Part shown: positions 48,382-58,392 of the stretch, piece by piece | Layout of the letters: each line of letters begins with the position of its first letter | Numbering within the stretch: the stretch's first letter is position 1 | Assembly: GCA_014323795.1 (NCBI GenBank) | Contig: JACONK010000001.1 | Coordinates: 172,219 to 236,218 of the forward strand | DNA length: 64,000 nucleotides | Source of the DNA: Paracoccaceae bacterium | GTDB lineage: Bacteria; Pseudomonadota; Alphaproteobacteria; Rhodobacterales; Rhodobacteraceae | Reading direction: 5' to 3' | Notes under the pieces: model-generated | The model's input: only the letters and a program-made list of their open reading frames with translations | The model's database searches: none | Told to the model about the DNA's origin: nothing | Program-made: the position numbers and the translations under genes

Positions 48382-50928
48382 CTACGTTTGGGTTTTCTTC
48401 TTGAGTCGTTCGCCTTTGCCTTTGGCGATTTTTGTGGCGATCAGCATCATGGCATCTTCCATGGTCACTTTCTCAGGCTGCATCTCTTCGGGAAGGGTCG
48501 CGTTGATTTTTCCCCACTTCACATAGGGACCATAGCGCCCGTTCATGATGTTGACCGGGCCGCCGTCTTCAGGGTGTTCGCCCAGCTCTTTCAGCGGGGT
48601 TGCCGCTTGGTACCGACCGCTGCGGTTGGCTTTCCGGGCCAGGATCTCGACCGCACGGTTCATGCCGATGTCAAAGATCTCCGAGGTATCCTGGATACTG
48701 GCATAGAGCGGCTTGACCGTCTTGCCATCCTGCCCCGGCAGCTTCTTCCATACCACATAGGGACCGTAGCGTCCGATGCTCGCCTCAACTGTGCCGCCTT
48801 CGGGATGATCCCCCACCAATCGCGGCAGGCTGAGGAGTTGCAGCGCATAGGCAAGGTCGACTGTTTCGGGTCTAACCCCCTTCGGAATCGATTGGCGCGG
48901 CGGTTTCGGGGTGTCCCCGGTCGAATCGCCGCGTTGCACGTAGGGCCCGAAGATACCTGTGCGCATGGTGATCCTGTCGTCCCCGTCATGGCCCAGCAGT
49001 TTGCCGCCCGGCCCTGCGATGTCGCCCTCTTCCGGTTCGCTGGCCAAGGGACGAGTGTAGCGGCATTCAGGGTAGTTGGAGCAGCCGATGAACGCGCTCC
49101 CGGACCGTGCTGTACGCATTGACAGCCGCCCGGTTCCGCAGGTTTTGCATACCCGTGGGTCAGAACCGTCCTCTGCGGCCGGGAAGAGGTGCGGCTCCAG
49201 AACCTCATTGATCTTCTCAAGCACGTCGGTGATACGCAGCTCTGAGGTTTGACCGATGGCAGCGGAAAAGTCGTGCCAGAAGTGCTTGAGCACACCCTTC
49301 CAATCCTTGCGCCCGCCGGAGATGTCGTCAAGTTCTTCTTCCATGTTCGCAGTGAAATCGTAGCTGACATAGCGGCGGAAGTAGTTTTCTAAAAACGCGA
49401 TCACCAAGCGACCCTTGTCCTCCGGGAACAGGCGACCCTTTTCCTTGCGGACATAGGCCCGATCCTGGATCGTAGTCACAATGCCGGCGTAGGTGGACGG
49501 CCGCCCGATACCAAGTTCTACCATCCGTTTGACCAGTGTGGCTTCGGTGTACCGTGGCGGCGGCTGGGTGAAGTGCTGGTCCGGCGTGACCGACCTCTTC
49601 GCCGTCGTGTCGCCTTCGGCGACCCGGGGCAAGCACTTGTCGTCGTCTATGTCTTCGTCATCTCGACCTTCCTCATAGGTGCGCAGGAACCCGTCAAAGA
49701 GAACGACCTGCCCGGTCGAACGCAGACCGACCTGGCCGTCGGCGGAGCGGATTTCGACTGTCGTACGCTCCAGCCTGGCACTTTCCATCTGACTTGCGAT
49801 CGTGCGCTTCCAAATCAGATCGTAGAGCTTGCGTTGGCCCGGCTCCAGCAGCGTCAGGCTGTCAGGTGCCACAGACATGTCCGTGGGGCGGATGCACTCG
49901 TGTGCCTCTTGCGCATTTTTGGCCTTGTTTTTGTAGATGCGTGGCTTTCCGGGGATGTATTTGTCGCCGTAGCGGGTCTTGATCGTGCGGCGGGCGTCCT
50001 TCACAGCTTCCGGTGCCATGTCGATGCCGTCGGTTCGCATATAGGTGATGTAGCCCGCCTCGTAGAGCCGCTGGGCTGTCGACATCGTCTGGCGTGCGCC
50101 AAAGCCGAACTTGCGGCTGGCATCCTGCTGAAGGGTGGAGGTCATAAACGGCGGCGAAGGGTTGCGCGAAAACGGCTTGGCAGAAACGCTTGTGATACTC
50201 AGGTCGCGGCTTTCTATCGCGGCGACGGCCAGTTCGGCGTCTTCTTTCGTAACGATGTCGTATTTTTCGAGCTTCTTGCCGCCGAGCACTGTCAGACGGG
50301 CCTCAAACTCCTGCCCGTGCGGGGCGGCAAGCACAGTTTTTACGGACCAGTATTCGCGGGCCCTGAATGCCTCGATCTCCAGCTCACGTTCTACGATCAG
50401 GCGCAGGCAGACAGACTGTACACGGCCCGCGGACTTCGCGCCCGGCAGTTTGCGCCAGAGCACGGGAGAAAGGTTAAATCCTACCAGATAATCAAGTGCC
50501 CGGCGCGCCAGATAGGCTTCCACCAGGTCTTCGTTGACTTGGCGCGGGTTCTGCATCGCCTCGGTCACGGCGGCTTTAGTGACGGCATTAAAGACGACCC
50601 GTTCGACCTGTGTATCTTTCTTGATTGCCTTGCGTTTGCGCAGTGCTTCCTCCAGGTGCCAGCTGATCGCCTCACCTTCCCGGTCCGGATCGGTGGCCAG
50701 GATCAGGGCGTTATCTTCCTTCAGGGCTTCGGCGATGGCGCGGACATGGTGCTGGCTATCTCTGGCAACCTCCCATTTCATTTCGAAACCATTGCCCGGG
50801 TCAACCGATCCGTCTTTCGGTGGCAGGTCGCGAACATGGCCGTAAGAAGCCAGAACCGTGTAGTCGTTGCCCAGATATTTGTTGATTGTTTTGGCTTTGG
50901 CCGGGGATTCAACAACTACTACGGGCAT
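48382..50928 (-). CDS. topA: DNA topoisomerase I
   Basis: 848 residues, type IA. TOPRIM domain: VVVVESPAKAKTINKYLG and LILATDPDREGEAISWHL. The active-site Tyr lies in YITYMRTDGIDM. After the core, CKTCGTGRLSMRTARSGSAF is the Cys-rich zinc-ribbon type domain, followed by several repeats beginning FGPYVQRG, YGPYVVWK, YGPYVKWG, the alphaproteobacterial TopA C-terminal modules. It relaxes negative supercoils. The C-terminus is Lys-rich (KGKGERLKKK). Convergent with pgeF; dprA is upstream. Confidence 0.96.
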   Translation of the reverse strand: MPVVVVESPAKAKTINKYLGNDYTVLASYGHVRDLPPKDGSVDPGNGFEMKWEVARDSQHHVRAIAEALKEDNALILATDPDREGEAISWHLEEALRKRKAIKKDTQVERVVFNAVTKAAVTEAMQNPRQVNEDLVEAYLARRALDYLVGFNLSPVLWRKLPGAKSAGRVQSVCLRLIVERELEIEAFRAREYWSVKTVLAAPHGQEFEARLTVLGGKKLEKYDIVTKEDAELAVAAIESRDLSITSVSAKPFSRNPSPPFMTSTLQQDASRKFGFGARQTMSTAQRLYEAGYITYMRTDGIDMAPEAVKDARRTIKTRYGDKYIPGKPRIYKNKAKNAQEAHECIRPTDMSVAPDSLTLLEPGQRKLYDLIWKRTIASQMESARLERTTVEIRSADGQVGLRSTGQVVLFDGFLRTYEEGRDDEDIDDDKCLPRVAEGDTTAKRSVTPDQHFTQPPPRYTEATLVKRMVELGIGRPSTYAGIVTTIQDRAYVRKEKGRLFPEDKGRLVIAFLENYFRRYVSYDFTANMEEELDDISGGRKDWKGVLKHFWHDFSAAIGQTSELRITDVLEKINEVLEPHLFPAAEDGSDPRVCKTCGTGRLSMRTARSGSAFIGCSNYPECRYTRPLASEPEEGDIAGPGGKLLGHDGDDRITMRTGIFGPYVQRGDSTGDTPKPPRQSIPKGVRPETVDLAYALQLLSLPRLVGDHPEGGTVEASIGRYGPYVVWKKLPGQDGKTVKPLYASIQDTSEIFDIGMNRAVEILARKANRSGRYQAATPLKELGEHPEDGGPVNIMNGRYGPYVKWGKINATLPEEMQPEKVTMEDAMMLIATKIAKGKGERLKKKTQT

Positions 50929-51145
50929 TCGGTGGTCCTGTTAGTCTGCCTCAATCTGACGTGGCTACATATATACGTGTTCTCTGGACAGGCAATGTCA
51001 ATGGTGTGCGCCGGGCCGATACTATCTCACTTGCGAGAGCCACCGCCGTTTTTAAGACGTTGTCGCCTTCTTTGTTCGTGAGAAAAATTCTGTATGAGTC
51101 GGCCGCATTCCAAAAGGGCGTTCCCTCAGTCCGCCTGGTCAAATC

Positions 51146-52249
51146 TCACACGGCGAGCGCCAAAAGACCTCCCGGCTGGCGTTCGATCTTGCCTTCCAGT
51201 TCCAGCCGCGTCAGCACTGTCGTTACTGCTGCCGCGGGTGCCCCCAGGTCGCGGATCAGCGCGTCCTCGGACACCCCCGTGACAGAGAGGAGTGACAGAA
51301 CCTGCGGCTCCAGCCGTGCAGCGGGTGGTACTTCTCTAACAGGTCTGTCAGGTTCCGGGGCAGGGACAGCATCCCGTGCGGGCAAGGCCACCAGAACGTC
51401 TTCTGCTGAGCGGATCAGGGTGGCACCTTCGCGAATCAGGGCGTTGCAGCCCGCCGCCCGCTGATCAAGCGGGTTGCCCGGCACAGCCATGACTTCGCGT
51501 CCCAAATCGCCGGCCTCCCGTGCAGTGATCAGCGATCCCGACCGGGTTGCGCCCTCGATCACCAGAGTAGCTTCTGCAAGGCCCGCGATAATCCGATTGC
51601 GCTGCGGAAAGTGACGTGCCTGCGGTACCAGCCCCAGCGGCTGTTCGCTGAGTCTGAGGCCACCTTCGGCGATGTCGCGGTGAAGTGCCGCATTTTCAAG
51701 CGGGTAGATCACATCGATCCCGCCTGCCTGCACACCTATAGTGCCATGCTCTAATGCAGATTCGTGGGCGGCAGTGTCAATACCCCGGGCGAGCCCCGAT
51801 ACGACAACCAAACCGGCTTCCCCGAGCGCACGACACAGTTGGCCGGTGAAACGTTTGCCTAACGCAGAGGCATTGCGTGCCCCTACGATGACCACCGATG
51901 GCCGGGCAAGTAGCCCCACGTCACCCAAGGCCCACAGAACGGGCGGTGCCCCGGCGATCCCGCGCAGAAGTGGCGGATAGTCCGGGTCAGGTGCCGCTAT
52001 CAGGCGACAGCCCATGTCGCGCCCGCGCCAATATTCATCGCTCGCCTGGCTGCGGCTGTAAATCTGATAGGAGGTGACACCTGCATCCCGCGCCACCCCT
52101 GGCAGGGCATCAAGTGCTGCCGCAGCGGTTCCGTGCTGCCCCAACAATCTGAAAAACGTCTGCGGTCCCACCCGGCGCGAGCGAATCAGTTGGATCCAAT
52201 CAACCCGGTCACTGTCGCCAAAGGAAGATGAAGATAGGGTGTGCTGCAT
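51146..52249 (-). CDS. dprA: DNA-processing protein DprA
   Basis: 367 residues. The Rossmann-like DprA domain has VVIVGARNASALGKRFTGQL, VVSGLARGIDTAAHESALEH, FPQRNRIIAGLAEATLVIEG then ATRSGSLITAREAGDLGREV and MAVPGNPLDQRAAGCNALI. A C-terminal winged helix (LSLLSVTGVSEDALIRDLGA) completes it. DprA loads RecA on incoming single strands in natural transformation. It normally neighbours topA in alphaproteobacteria, as here. Confidence 0.95.
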   Translation of the reverse strand: MQHTLSSSSFGDSDRVDWIQLIRSRRVGPQTFFRLLGQHGTAAAALDALPGVARDAGVTSYQIYSRSQASDEYWRGRDMGCRLIAAPDPDYPPLLRGIAGAPPVLWALGDVGLLARPSVVIVGARNASALGKRFTGQLCRALGEAGLVVVSGLARGIDTAAHESALEHGTIGVQAGGIDVIYPLENAALHRDIAEGGLRLSEQPLGLVPQARHFPQRNRIIAGLAEATLVIEGATRSGSLITAREAGDLGREVMAVPGNPLDQRAAGCNALIREGATLIRSAEDVLVALPARDAVPAPEPDRPVREVPPAARLEPQVLSLLSVTGVSEDALIRDLGAPAAAVTTVLTRLELEGKIERQPGGLLALAV

Positions 52250-53604
52250 GTACGCGGGCTTGCCTGAATTTAGTTAACAAATGTTGAACGTAATGCGGGC
52301 TTTGGAGCGGGATGCCAGTATCGGTTTCTTCGGTTTGACCTTCCCATGTGTCTTCGGTGATTTCAATATTGCGCAGTGCACCGGGAATGGCCCGGATAAA
52401 CCTTCTAACCGTATTTCTTTCGCTCGCGGTTCTGTCCGGACCTGTTTCGCACGGAAGCCTGTTGGAATGAGTATTCTCCGACAGAACATCCGGTTCTGCC
52501 CGTTCAAAGCCTGCGACCCGGATGTGGTTGGTCCCATTGTTAATCGGTACCTCCGCCAGGTCGGTGTCGTGGGTTTGGGGCGCAACATAAAGCCGGTTGA
52601 TCTTGTGATCTTTGCACAGGTCAGGCGGGACGGCCCCGACTGTCCGGGTCCGGGGCGTATGCAGATTGAGCCGGATGCGAAAACTATCGGGTGTGCAGTG
52701 GGCGGGCAGCATCGCGGCATATGCCGGTACATCCGCGCTCGTCACGCACCGCCACCGCCCGCACCTGTCGGCGGGTTTACGCATCGCGGCATATGCCGGT
52801 ACATCCGCGCTCGTCACCCGCTGTCTCTGCTTGCCACAGTTGCCAATGCCGGAGCCGAGCGAAAAGTTGCCGCCGATGACACGGATATATTGCAGCACCA
52901 TCATCGGTCAGGACCGCACCTTTGACCGGTTCGCCATGCTTGCCGTTTTCACATTATAGGATTCAGTGCATGAAAAGACAAATTTGCCGTGGGTGATATC
53001 GACCTGACCGCCGCCGAAGGCCACGGCGTGGATGCGGATCATGGGCCGCACACTCCGGGCCCGGTTGCCTTCGGCACACCAGATTTCCACCTTTTCATTA
53101 CCGCGGCACTTGACGCAATCACCCTTAATACACGGGGGTCGCATCGCGGAAGAATGCGTTGATGTCGCACCAAGGTACCAACTTCACGGCAAAGGCGGCG
53201 TCCGACAACCCGGTTGAATGGGTATATCCTGCCGCCTCACACCTTATAGTGCGCAGTCTAAATCCTTCGAATGCTTCACAGGAGTCCATCTTCAACCAGC
53301 CAGCACAGAACACCAGTGTTTCTGACTGGCGGCATTCCGGAAAGAATCCCCGTTATTGGCATCCGCAAGGCCGGATTCCGCATCTGTCTGATTTTCAAAC
53401 GGGCGAAAGGATTTGGCTTCCTCGTAAAACAGGAATATTTTTAAATCTCATGCGGCGGCGGATTGTCGCACTGCTTTTGCTTGTTTATTGAAGCCAAATT
53501 TGCTTTTAGGGTGCTGATAGACAACCGGGGGGGTTCTGTCATGATCTGCCCGGGGAATGTACCAAGGCAGATGTGCCGATATCTGCAAATTAGGGAAGCG
53601 AGAT
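52250..53604. other. 1.35-kb interval without a confident gene
   Basis: A 231-codon minus-strand frame (52209-52904) contains a protein-like part, RIRLNLHTPRTRTVGAVPPD then KINRLYVAPQTHDTDLAEVP and AGFERAEPDVLSENTHSNRL, but no family I know; its start region is the tandem repeat at 52709-52817. A second weak frame lies at 52908-53144. The block looks like the debris of one or two genes. The coxB promoter must lie near its right end. Confidence 0.45.
52709..52817. repeat. two identical 37-bp direct repeats with a 35-bp spacer
   Basis: Copies at 52709-52745 and 52781-52817 are identical. Each contains the perfect palindrome CGGCATATGCCG. On the minus strand each would encode VTSADVPAYAAM. No third copy was seen in the window. 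Confidence 0.9.
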
Positions 53605-54507
53605 ATGCAATTTGCGTCCAAAGGAATCATGTGCGCGGGAACCGCACTTATGTCGCTGGCAGGCACTGCCCGGGCACAGGATCATGTTCTTCCGGATCTG
53701 GAGGTTCTGGGCGCACCCGGCCAGGACGGGCTTGGTTTCCAGGCCCCTGCAACGGAAATGATGCGGGATCTGATCTGGCTGGATACATTCCTGCTCTACA
53801 TCATTACCGGGATATCGCTGTTCGTGACGGTGCTGCTGGTCTACTGCATCCTCCGTTTTAACAAGCGTGCTAATCCGAATCCAGCGACGTTCACACATCA
53901 TTCCGTTCTGGAAATCACCTGGACAGTTGTGCCGATCCTGATCCTGATTGCGATCATCCCGCCATCGCTGACGCTGCTTTTTAAACAGCAGGAAATCCCG
54001 GAGGCAGATATCACGATCAAGGCCGTAGGCAATCAGTGGTATTGGTCCCACGAATACGTCGATCACGGGTTCGTTTTTGACAGTTTCATGCTGCAAAGAG
54101 ATGAACTCGCGGATGCTGGTTACGATCAGAAAGACTTCCTGCTGGCCACCGATACTGCCGTTGTGGTACCAACGGGCAAGATAATCGTGGTTCAGGTCAC
54201 CGCCAGTGACGTGATCCATTCCTGGACGATACCGGCCTTTGGCGTAAAACAGGATGCTGTTCCGGGTCGTCTGGCAGAGCTCTGGTTCAAGGTTGATGAG
54301 GGTAAAGAAGGCATCTACTTTGGCCAGTGTTCAGAACTTTGCGGCAAGGATCACTCCTACATGCCGATCACGGTGAAAGCCGTGACCCAGGCTGACTACG
54401 AAAAGTGGATTGTGGCTGCACAAGAAGAATATGCCGGTATGAAGACCGACACCCGCGTGGCCTATGACAATCGGATGACCGTCTACCCGGTCAAAGCCGC
54501 CAACTGA
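53605..54507 (+). CDS. coxB: cytochrome c oxidase subunit II
   Basis: 300 residues. A signal peptide (ASKGIMCAGTALMSLAGTAR) precedes two transmembrane helices (LLYIITGISLFVTVLLVYCI and VVPILILIAIIPPSLTLLF). The periplasmic cupredoxin domain has NQWYWSHEY, SWTIPAFGVKQDAVPGR and the CuA site GQCSELCGKDHSYMP with two Cys, His and Met. It takes electrons from cytochrome c in aa3-type oxidase. Start at 53605 follows GGGAAG and gives the signal peptide. First gene of the oxidase assembly operon; subunit I is not in the window. Confidence 0.96.
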   Translation: MQFASKGIMCAGTALMSLAGTARAQDHVLPDLEVLGAPGQDGLGFQAPATEMMRDLIWLDTFLLYIITGISLFVTVLLVYCILRFNKRANPNPATFTHHSVLEITWTVVPILILIAIIPPSLTLLFKQQEIPEADITIKAVGNQWYWSHEYVDHGFVFDSFMLQRDELADAGYDQKDFLLATDTAVVVPTGKIIVVQVTASDVIHSWTIPAFGVKQDAVPGRLAELWFKVDEGKEGIYFGQCSELCGKDHSYMPITVKAVTQADYEKWIVAAQEEYAGMKTDTRVAYDNRMTVYPVKAAN

Positions 54508-54526
54508 CTGGCGGCAGGGCAGGTTC

Positions 54527-55474
54527 ATGAGTGACGCAACCTATACCGGCAGCGATTACGAAGCGGAGTTTGATGACTACTTCGCAATCCTGAAGCCGCG
54601 TGTGATGACTCTTGTCGTTTTCACCGCCGCTGTTGGCCTGATCGTGGCACCGGTATCCATTAATCCGGTGATCGGCTTTGCGGCGATCCTCTTTATTGCG
54701 CTGGGCGCGGGTGCTTCCGGTGCGTTGAATATGTGGTGGGATGCCGACATCGACGCAATCATGCGCCGCACAGCGAATCGGCCAGTGCCCGGCGGGCGGG
54801 TCAGTGCGTCAAACGCGATGATCTTTGGTCTGTGGCTTTCGGTTATCTCTGTCGGCATGCTGGCACTGACGTCAAACCTGTTCTCTGCCGGGTTTCTGGC
54901 GTTCACAATCTTCTTCTATGCCGTGATTTACACGATACTGCTGAAGCGCCGGACGCCCCAGAGCATCGTGATTGGTGGCGCAGCGGGCGCTTTTCCGCCG
55001 ATGATCGGCTGGACCGTGGCAACTGGCAGCGTATCTATCGAAAGTGTGCTGATGTTTGCAATTATCTTCATGTGGACTCCCCCTCATTTCTGGGCGCTGG
55101 CACTGTTCACGAAAGAGGACTACTCGAATGCTCAGGTACCGGTACTGACTGTAACCCGCGGTCGCGCAAGCACACGGCGTCACATCTTCTGGTACGCAGT
55201 CCTTTTGGGCGGAGTGTGTCTAACAACCGCCTTTACCAGCATTGGCGGGCCAATTTTTCTTCTAACGGCACTGGCCTTAAACGGGTCGTTCCTTGTAAGT
55301 GCTTATCGGATACGGCAGCGCGGAGATTCTGATAGTGCAGCCGATGAGCATCTGGTGGAACGCAAGTTCTTCAAGCAGTCGCTGATCTATCTTTTTGCTC
55401 ATTTTGCAGCCCTTTTGGGCGATGATCTTCTGCGGTTCTTTGGGCTGCTTGATTTCTGGCCACTAGTTATCTAA
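54527..55474 (+). CDS. ctaB: protoheme IX farnesyltransferase (heme O synthase)
   Basis: 315 residues, polytopic UbiA-type prenyltransferase. The Asp-rich motif MWWDADIDAIMRRTANRPVP is at about residues 69-88, and RTPQSIVIGGAAGAFPPMIG then the loop MWTPPHFWALALFTKEDY follow. It farnesylates heme B to heme O, the first step to heme A for the oxidase. Twenty bases after coxB; the next small gene starts at its stop (TAATG). Confidence 0.95.
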   Translation: MSDATYTGSDYEAEFDDYFAILKPRVMTLVVFTAAVGLIVAPVSINPVIGFAAILFIALGAGASGALNMWWDADIDAIMRRTANRPVPGGRVSASNAMIFGLWLSVISVGMLALTSNLFSAGFLAFTIFFYAVIYTILLKRRTPQSIVIGGAAGAFPPMIGWTVATGSVSIESVLMFAIIFMWTPPHFWALALFTKEDYSNAQVPVLTVTRGRASTRRHIFWYAVLLGGVCLTTAFTSIGGPIFLLTALALNGSFLVSAYRIRQRGDSDSAADEHLVERKFFKQSLIYLFAHFAALLGDDLLRFFGLLDFWPLVI

Positions 55475-55662
55475 TGACGATTGGCGACAAACATCCGCAA
55501 GCGCACCGGAAGTGCCGCTCAAACCTGATGCTGGGCGTCGTGCTGGCCGGTTTTGTCGTGGTCGTCTTTGCGGTGACGGTTGCCAAGATGACGCGCGGCG
55601 ACAGTGACAAGATGGAAGCCTTCGATCACGTGCTGCGCCCGCAATTTGAGATCGCGGAATGA
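55474..55662 (+). CDS. small membrane protein of the oxidase operon (CoxF-like)
   Basis: 62 residues with a single transmembrane helix (LMLGVVLAGFVVVVFAVTVA) followed by KMTRGDSDKMEAFDHVLRP. Small proteins of this kind sit between ctaB and ctaG in Rhodobacterales and are sometimes called CoxF; their role is unclear. The tight overlaps on both sides (TAATG with ctaB, ATGA with ctaG) and the conserved position support a real gene. Assistance in oxidase assembly is inference. Confidence 0.75.
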   Translation: MTIGDKHPQAHRKCRSNLMLGVVLAGFVVVVFAVTVAKMTRGDSDKMEAFDHVLRPQFEIAE

Positions 55663-56228
55663 CATCCAAGCACCGCACGGTTTTGAATCTCCTTATGCTT
55701 GTCTGTGCCATGCTGGCACTGAGTTTCGCCAGTGTACCTCTTTATGACTGGTTCTGTCGGGTGACCGGATACGGGGGGACGACCCAGGCTGCATACGCCG
55801 AATCTGACGTCGTGCTTGACCAGGTGATTAAGGTGCGATTTGACGGATCGCTGACCGACGGGATGCAATGGGATTTCAAACCCGTCGTGCGCACGATGGT
55901 TCTGAAGATCGGGGAGACAGGGTTGGCCTTTTATGAGGCGCACAATCCGACCAGCCGGCCCATCGCAGGGACAGCGAACTTCAACGTTTTTCCTTTTGCT
56001 GCGGGCAGTTACTTTTCGAAGATTGACTGCTTCTGCTTTGAACTGCAGGTGCTGCAGCCTGGAGAAACCGTGCAAATGCCAGTGACATTCTTCGTTGATC
56101 CGGAGATCAGGGAAGATGCAGAGGCACGGTCGATCAAGGCGATCACACTCAGTTACACGTTTTACGAAACGAACGTGCCTGGGGAACAGGCAAGCCTAAG
56201 CCGTCCTGAAACAAACAGAAGGCGATAA
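55659..56228 (+). CDS. ctaG: cytochrome c oxidase assembly protein CtaG (Cox11)
   Basis: 189 residues. An N-terminal transmembrane anchor ([20 protein letters not shown]) leads to [15 protein letters not shown]. The periplasmic domain carries the copper site in [18 protein letters not shown] (the CFCF motif) and VTFFVDPEI. It delivers copper to CuB of subunit I. Overlaps the small upstream gene by 4 bp and coxC follows. Confidence 0.96.
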   Translation: MTSKHRTVLNLLMLVCAMLALSFASVPLYDWFCRVTGYGGTTQAAYAESDVVLDQVIKVRFDGSLTDGMQWDFKPVVRTMVLKIGETGLAFYEAHNPTSRPIAGTANFNVFPFAAGSYFSKIDCFCFELQVLQPGETVQMPVTFFVDPEIREDAEARSIKAITLSYTFYETNVPGEQASLSRPETNRRR

Positions 56229-56242
56229 TGGAGAGAACCAAA

Positions 56243-57055
56243 ATGGCAGGTGCGAAAAACCACGATTACCACATTCTGAACCCTTCAATCTGGCCTATGG
56301 CTGGTGCCCTGTCCGCGCTGGTTCTGTTGTCCGGTTCTGTTGTTTGGATGGGCGGGTATCAGGAATTTCCCTGGCTGATGATCCTCGGCTTCGTCGGGGT
56401 TTTGGCTGTCATGGCACTCTGGTGGTACGATGTTATCGTTGAATCACATCAAGGGGACCACACATCGGTCGTTGTAATCGGCCTGCGCTATGGCGTGATC
56501 ATGTTTATCATGTCAGAGGTGATGTTTTTCGTAGCCTGGTTCTGGTCTTTCTTCAAGCACGCGCTTTACCCCATGCACCCGGACGGGCTGAGCCCGGCGA
56601 TTGACGGTGCCTGGCCACCTGCGGGGATCGAGACGTTTGATCCTTGGCACCTGCCGCTGATCAACACTCTGGTTCTGCTGTGTTCCGGTGCTTTTGCGAC
56701 CTGGGCACACCACGCGCTGGCGCATGATAATGATCGCAAGGGCTTAATCCGGGGTCTGATCGGCGCGATTGTGCTGGGGATATTTTTCACCATTCTCCAA
56801 ATCTACGAATACGGCCACGCGGCATTCAGCTTTTCCGGCAATATCTACGGCGCGAACTTTTTCATGGCGACCGGCTTCCACGGCTTTCACGTGATTATCG
56901 GCACCTTGTTCCTGGCGGTCTGCCTGTGGCGTGCGTTGATGGGTCACTTCACCAAGGAAAAGCACGTGGGTTTTGAGGCAGCTGCCTGGTACTGGCACTT
57001 CGTCGATGTGGTCTGGCTGTTCCTGTTTGCGGCAGTCTACATTTGGGCACAGTAA
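56243..57055 (+). CDS. coxC: cytochrome c oxidase subunit III
   Basis: 270 residues with seven transmembrane segments. [20 protein letters not shown] at the start, [20 protein letters not shown] with the conserved Glu, and [20 protein letters not shown] at the end. Part of the aa3 oxidase complex in the inner membrane. The ATG at 56243 has GGAGAG eight bases upstream, in preference to the ATG at 56228, which overlaps the ctaG stop. A hairpin with T-run follows at 57076. Confidence 0.95.
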   Translation: MAGAKNHDYHILNPSIWPMAGALSALVLLSGSVVWMGGYQEFPWLMILGFVGVLAVMALWWYDVIVESHQGDHTSVVVIGLRYGVIMFIMSEVMFFVAWFWSFFKHALYPMHPDGLSPAIDGAWPPAGIETFDPWHLPLINTLVLLCSGAFATWAHHALAHDNDRKGLIRGLIGAIVLGIFFTILQIYEYGHAAFSFSGNIYGANFFMATGFHGFHVIIGTLFLAVCLWRALMGHFTKEKHVGFEAAAWYWHFVDVVWLFLFAAVYIWAQ

Positions 57056-57075
57056 AGGAACTGACGGTTTTCGGG

Positions 57076-57100
57076 GGGCATCGGTCCGTGCCCTTTTGTT
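57076..57100 (+). terminator. terminator after coxC
   Basis: GGGCA (57076-57080) pairs with TGCCC (57089-57093) around an eight-base loop, followed by TTTTGTT. Twenty-one bases after the coxC stop. The stem is short, so termination may be partial. Confidence 0.6.
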
Positions 57101-57168
57101 AGGACGGGCCTTGGAGTCTGTCTCAATTTTTCCGCGGTGTTTTGCGATGTGTCATGTCGGCCTGATTT

Positions 57169-57519
57169 TCAGATGGCAGTGCTGTGGTTCCATGCGCTTG
57201 CGGATGTGGTTGACCGTTCCCGGTCTTTCACCAGCCTTCTGTAACTCCCCGCCCGGCGGTGTGCGATGACAACAAGGCCGGTTACCCCTGTGGGTCGCAT
57301 GGCGACCCTGATTGCAGACCCTTCGGTTGCCACCATTGTGGTGCGCCACTTGTCACCCGCATTGCCGCCATCCGCTAAAATACGGCGGATCATCGGATGG
57401 TTGGCGGGTGCCGTCCTGAGCACGTCCGGGGTGTGGCGCGACCCTGAATATCGGCGTTGCGGCAAGGGAAACGGTGCAATCGGTTCCCACTCTGAGTCGG
57501 TTATATCGCTTGCATAGCG
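57169..57519 (-). mobile_element. IS5-family transposase remnant, internally deleted
   Basis: On the minus strand RYASDITDSEWEPIAPFPLP is the N-terminus of IS5-family transposases, but only about 20 codons later the reading jumps to MIRRILADGGNAGDKWR, the C-terminal catalytic Asp region, then VIAHRRAG and YRRLVKDRERST, the usual ending. The middle two thirds are missing. The element sits between coxC and SURF1, genes normally adjacent in this operon type. Inactive. Confidence 0.75.
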
Positions 57520-57707
57520 CTGGCCAGGCTGGCCATAATCACGACAAAGGATTTCAGTCCAGGGCAGGGTTCTCTCCGGTTGCAACAAATCGGATGAACC
57601 AAAGACTGAAATCATTCAACCTAGATTTCGGGCGGGATCTGAGGGATTCTGTCCTTCGGCTTTGCGAGCCTCATCCGGGATATTCCCGGTAGAAAGACGG
57701 GGAATCT

Positions 57708-58382
57708 ATGCGCTACATGTTCGCATTGGTGCTTGGCTTCGGCGGCTTGGCAATCCTTTTGTGGCTGGGTTTCTGGCAACTGGATCGGCTGACCCGGAAA
57801 GCGGAAAAATTGGCTGAGATTGACGCACGTATGCAGGCCAGTCCTCTGGCAGTCCCCGATGCGCCAGCGCAGGCGGAGCATAACTATCTGCAGGTGTTTG
57901 CAACCGGAAGTCTGACGGGGGAAGAAATCCACGTTCTGACCTCGAAAAAAAACGCGGGGCCCGGGTTTCTGGTGATCTCAAAGCTGGTGCTTGGGGAGGG
58001 ACGTAAGGTGCTCGTTGACCTCGGATTTGTGCCTGAGACGCGCAAGAATGAAAAGCGGCACCAAGGTGCGGTGGAGCTGACAGGCAGCCTTTTTTGGCCT
58101 AATGAGATGGACCCGCTCTTCACCCCGGACCCGGATTTGGTTGGTAACCGCTGGTTTGCGCGCGACCTGCCCGCCATGGCAGCCATCCTTGAGACGGAAC
58201 CGGTACTAATCGTCGCAAGCGCGGTGCAACCGGAATCGGACAATATGCCGACCCCTGTCCGGGTGGCGGCGAATATCCCCAATAACCATCTGGAATATGC
58301 GGTAACCTGGTTTTCCATGGCAGCCTGCTGGTTGGCAATGACAGTTTGTCTGATCTGGCGTATCAAGCGGCGCATGACCTAA
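57708..58382 (+). CDS. SURF1-family oxidase assembly protein
   Basis: 224 residues with one N-terminal and one C-terminal transmembrane helix (LGFGGLAILLWLGFWQLDRL and VTWFSMAACWLAMTVCLIWR), the SURF1 topology. GPGFLVISKLVL and KVLVDLGFVPETRK are central strands of the domain; NNHLEYAVTWF near the end is conserved. It helps deliver heme a to subunit I. GGGGAA precedes the start. Interrupted from coxC only by the IS remnant. Confidence 0.92.
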   Translation: MRYMFALVLGFGGLAILLWLGFWQLDRLTRKAEKLAEIDARMQASPLAVPDAPAQAEHNYLQVFATGSLTGEEIHVLTSKKNAGPGFLVISKLVLGEGRKVLVDLGFVPETRKNEKRHQGAVELTGSLFWPNEMDPLFTPDPDLVGNRWFARDLPAMAAILETEPVLIVASAVQPESDNMPTPVRVAANIPNNHLEYAVTWFSMAACWLAMTVCLIWRIKRRMT

Positions 58383-58392
58383 GAGAATCGCC

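Noticed and set aside
49573-51081. 502-codon plus-strand open frame opposite topA
   Set aside because: Antisense shadow of topA with no domain or ribosome site.
52709-52817. Two repeats of 37 bp with a 35-bp spacer as a mini CRISPR array
   Set aside because: Only two copies, no cas genes within the window, a full palindromic core unlike known alphaproteobacterial CRISPR repeats, and the unit lies in what looks like decayed coding sequence.
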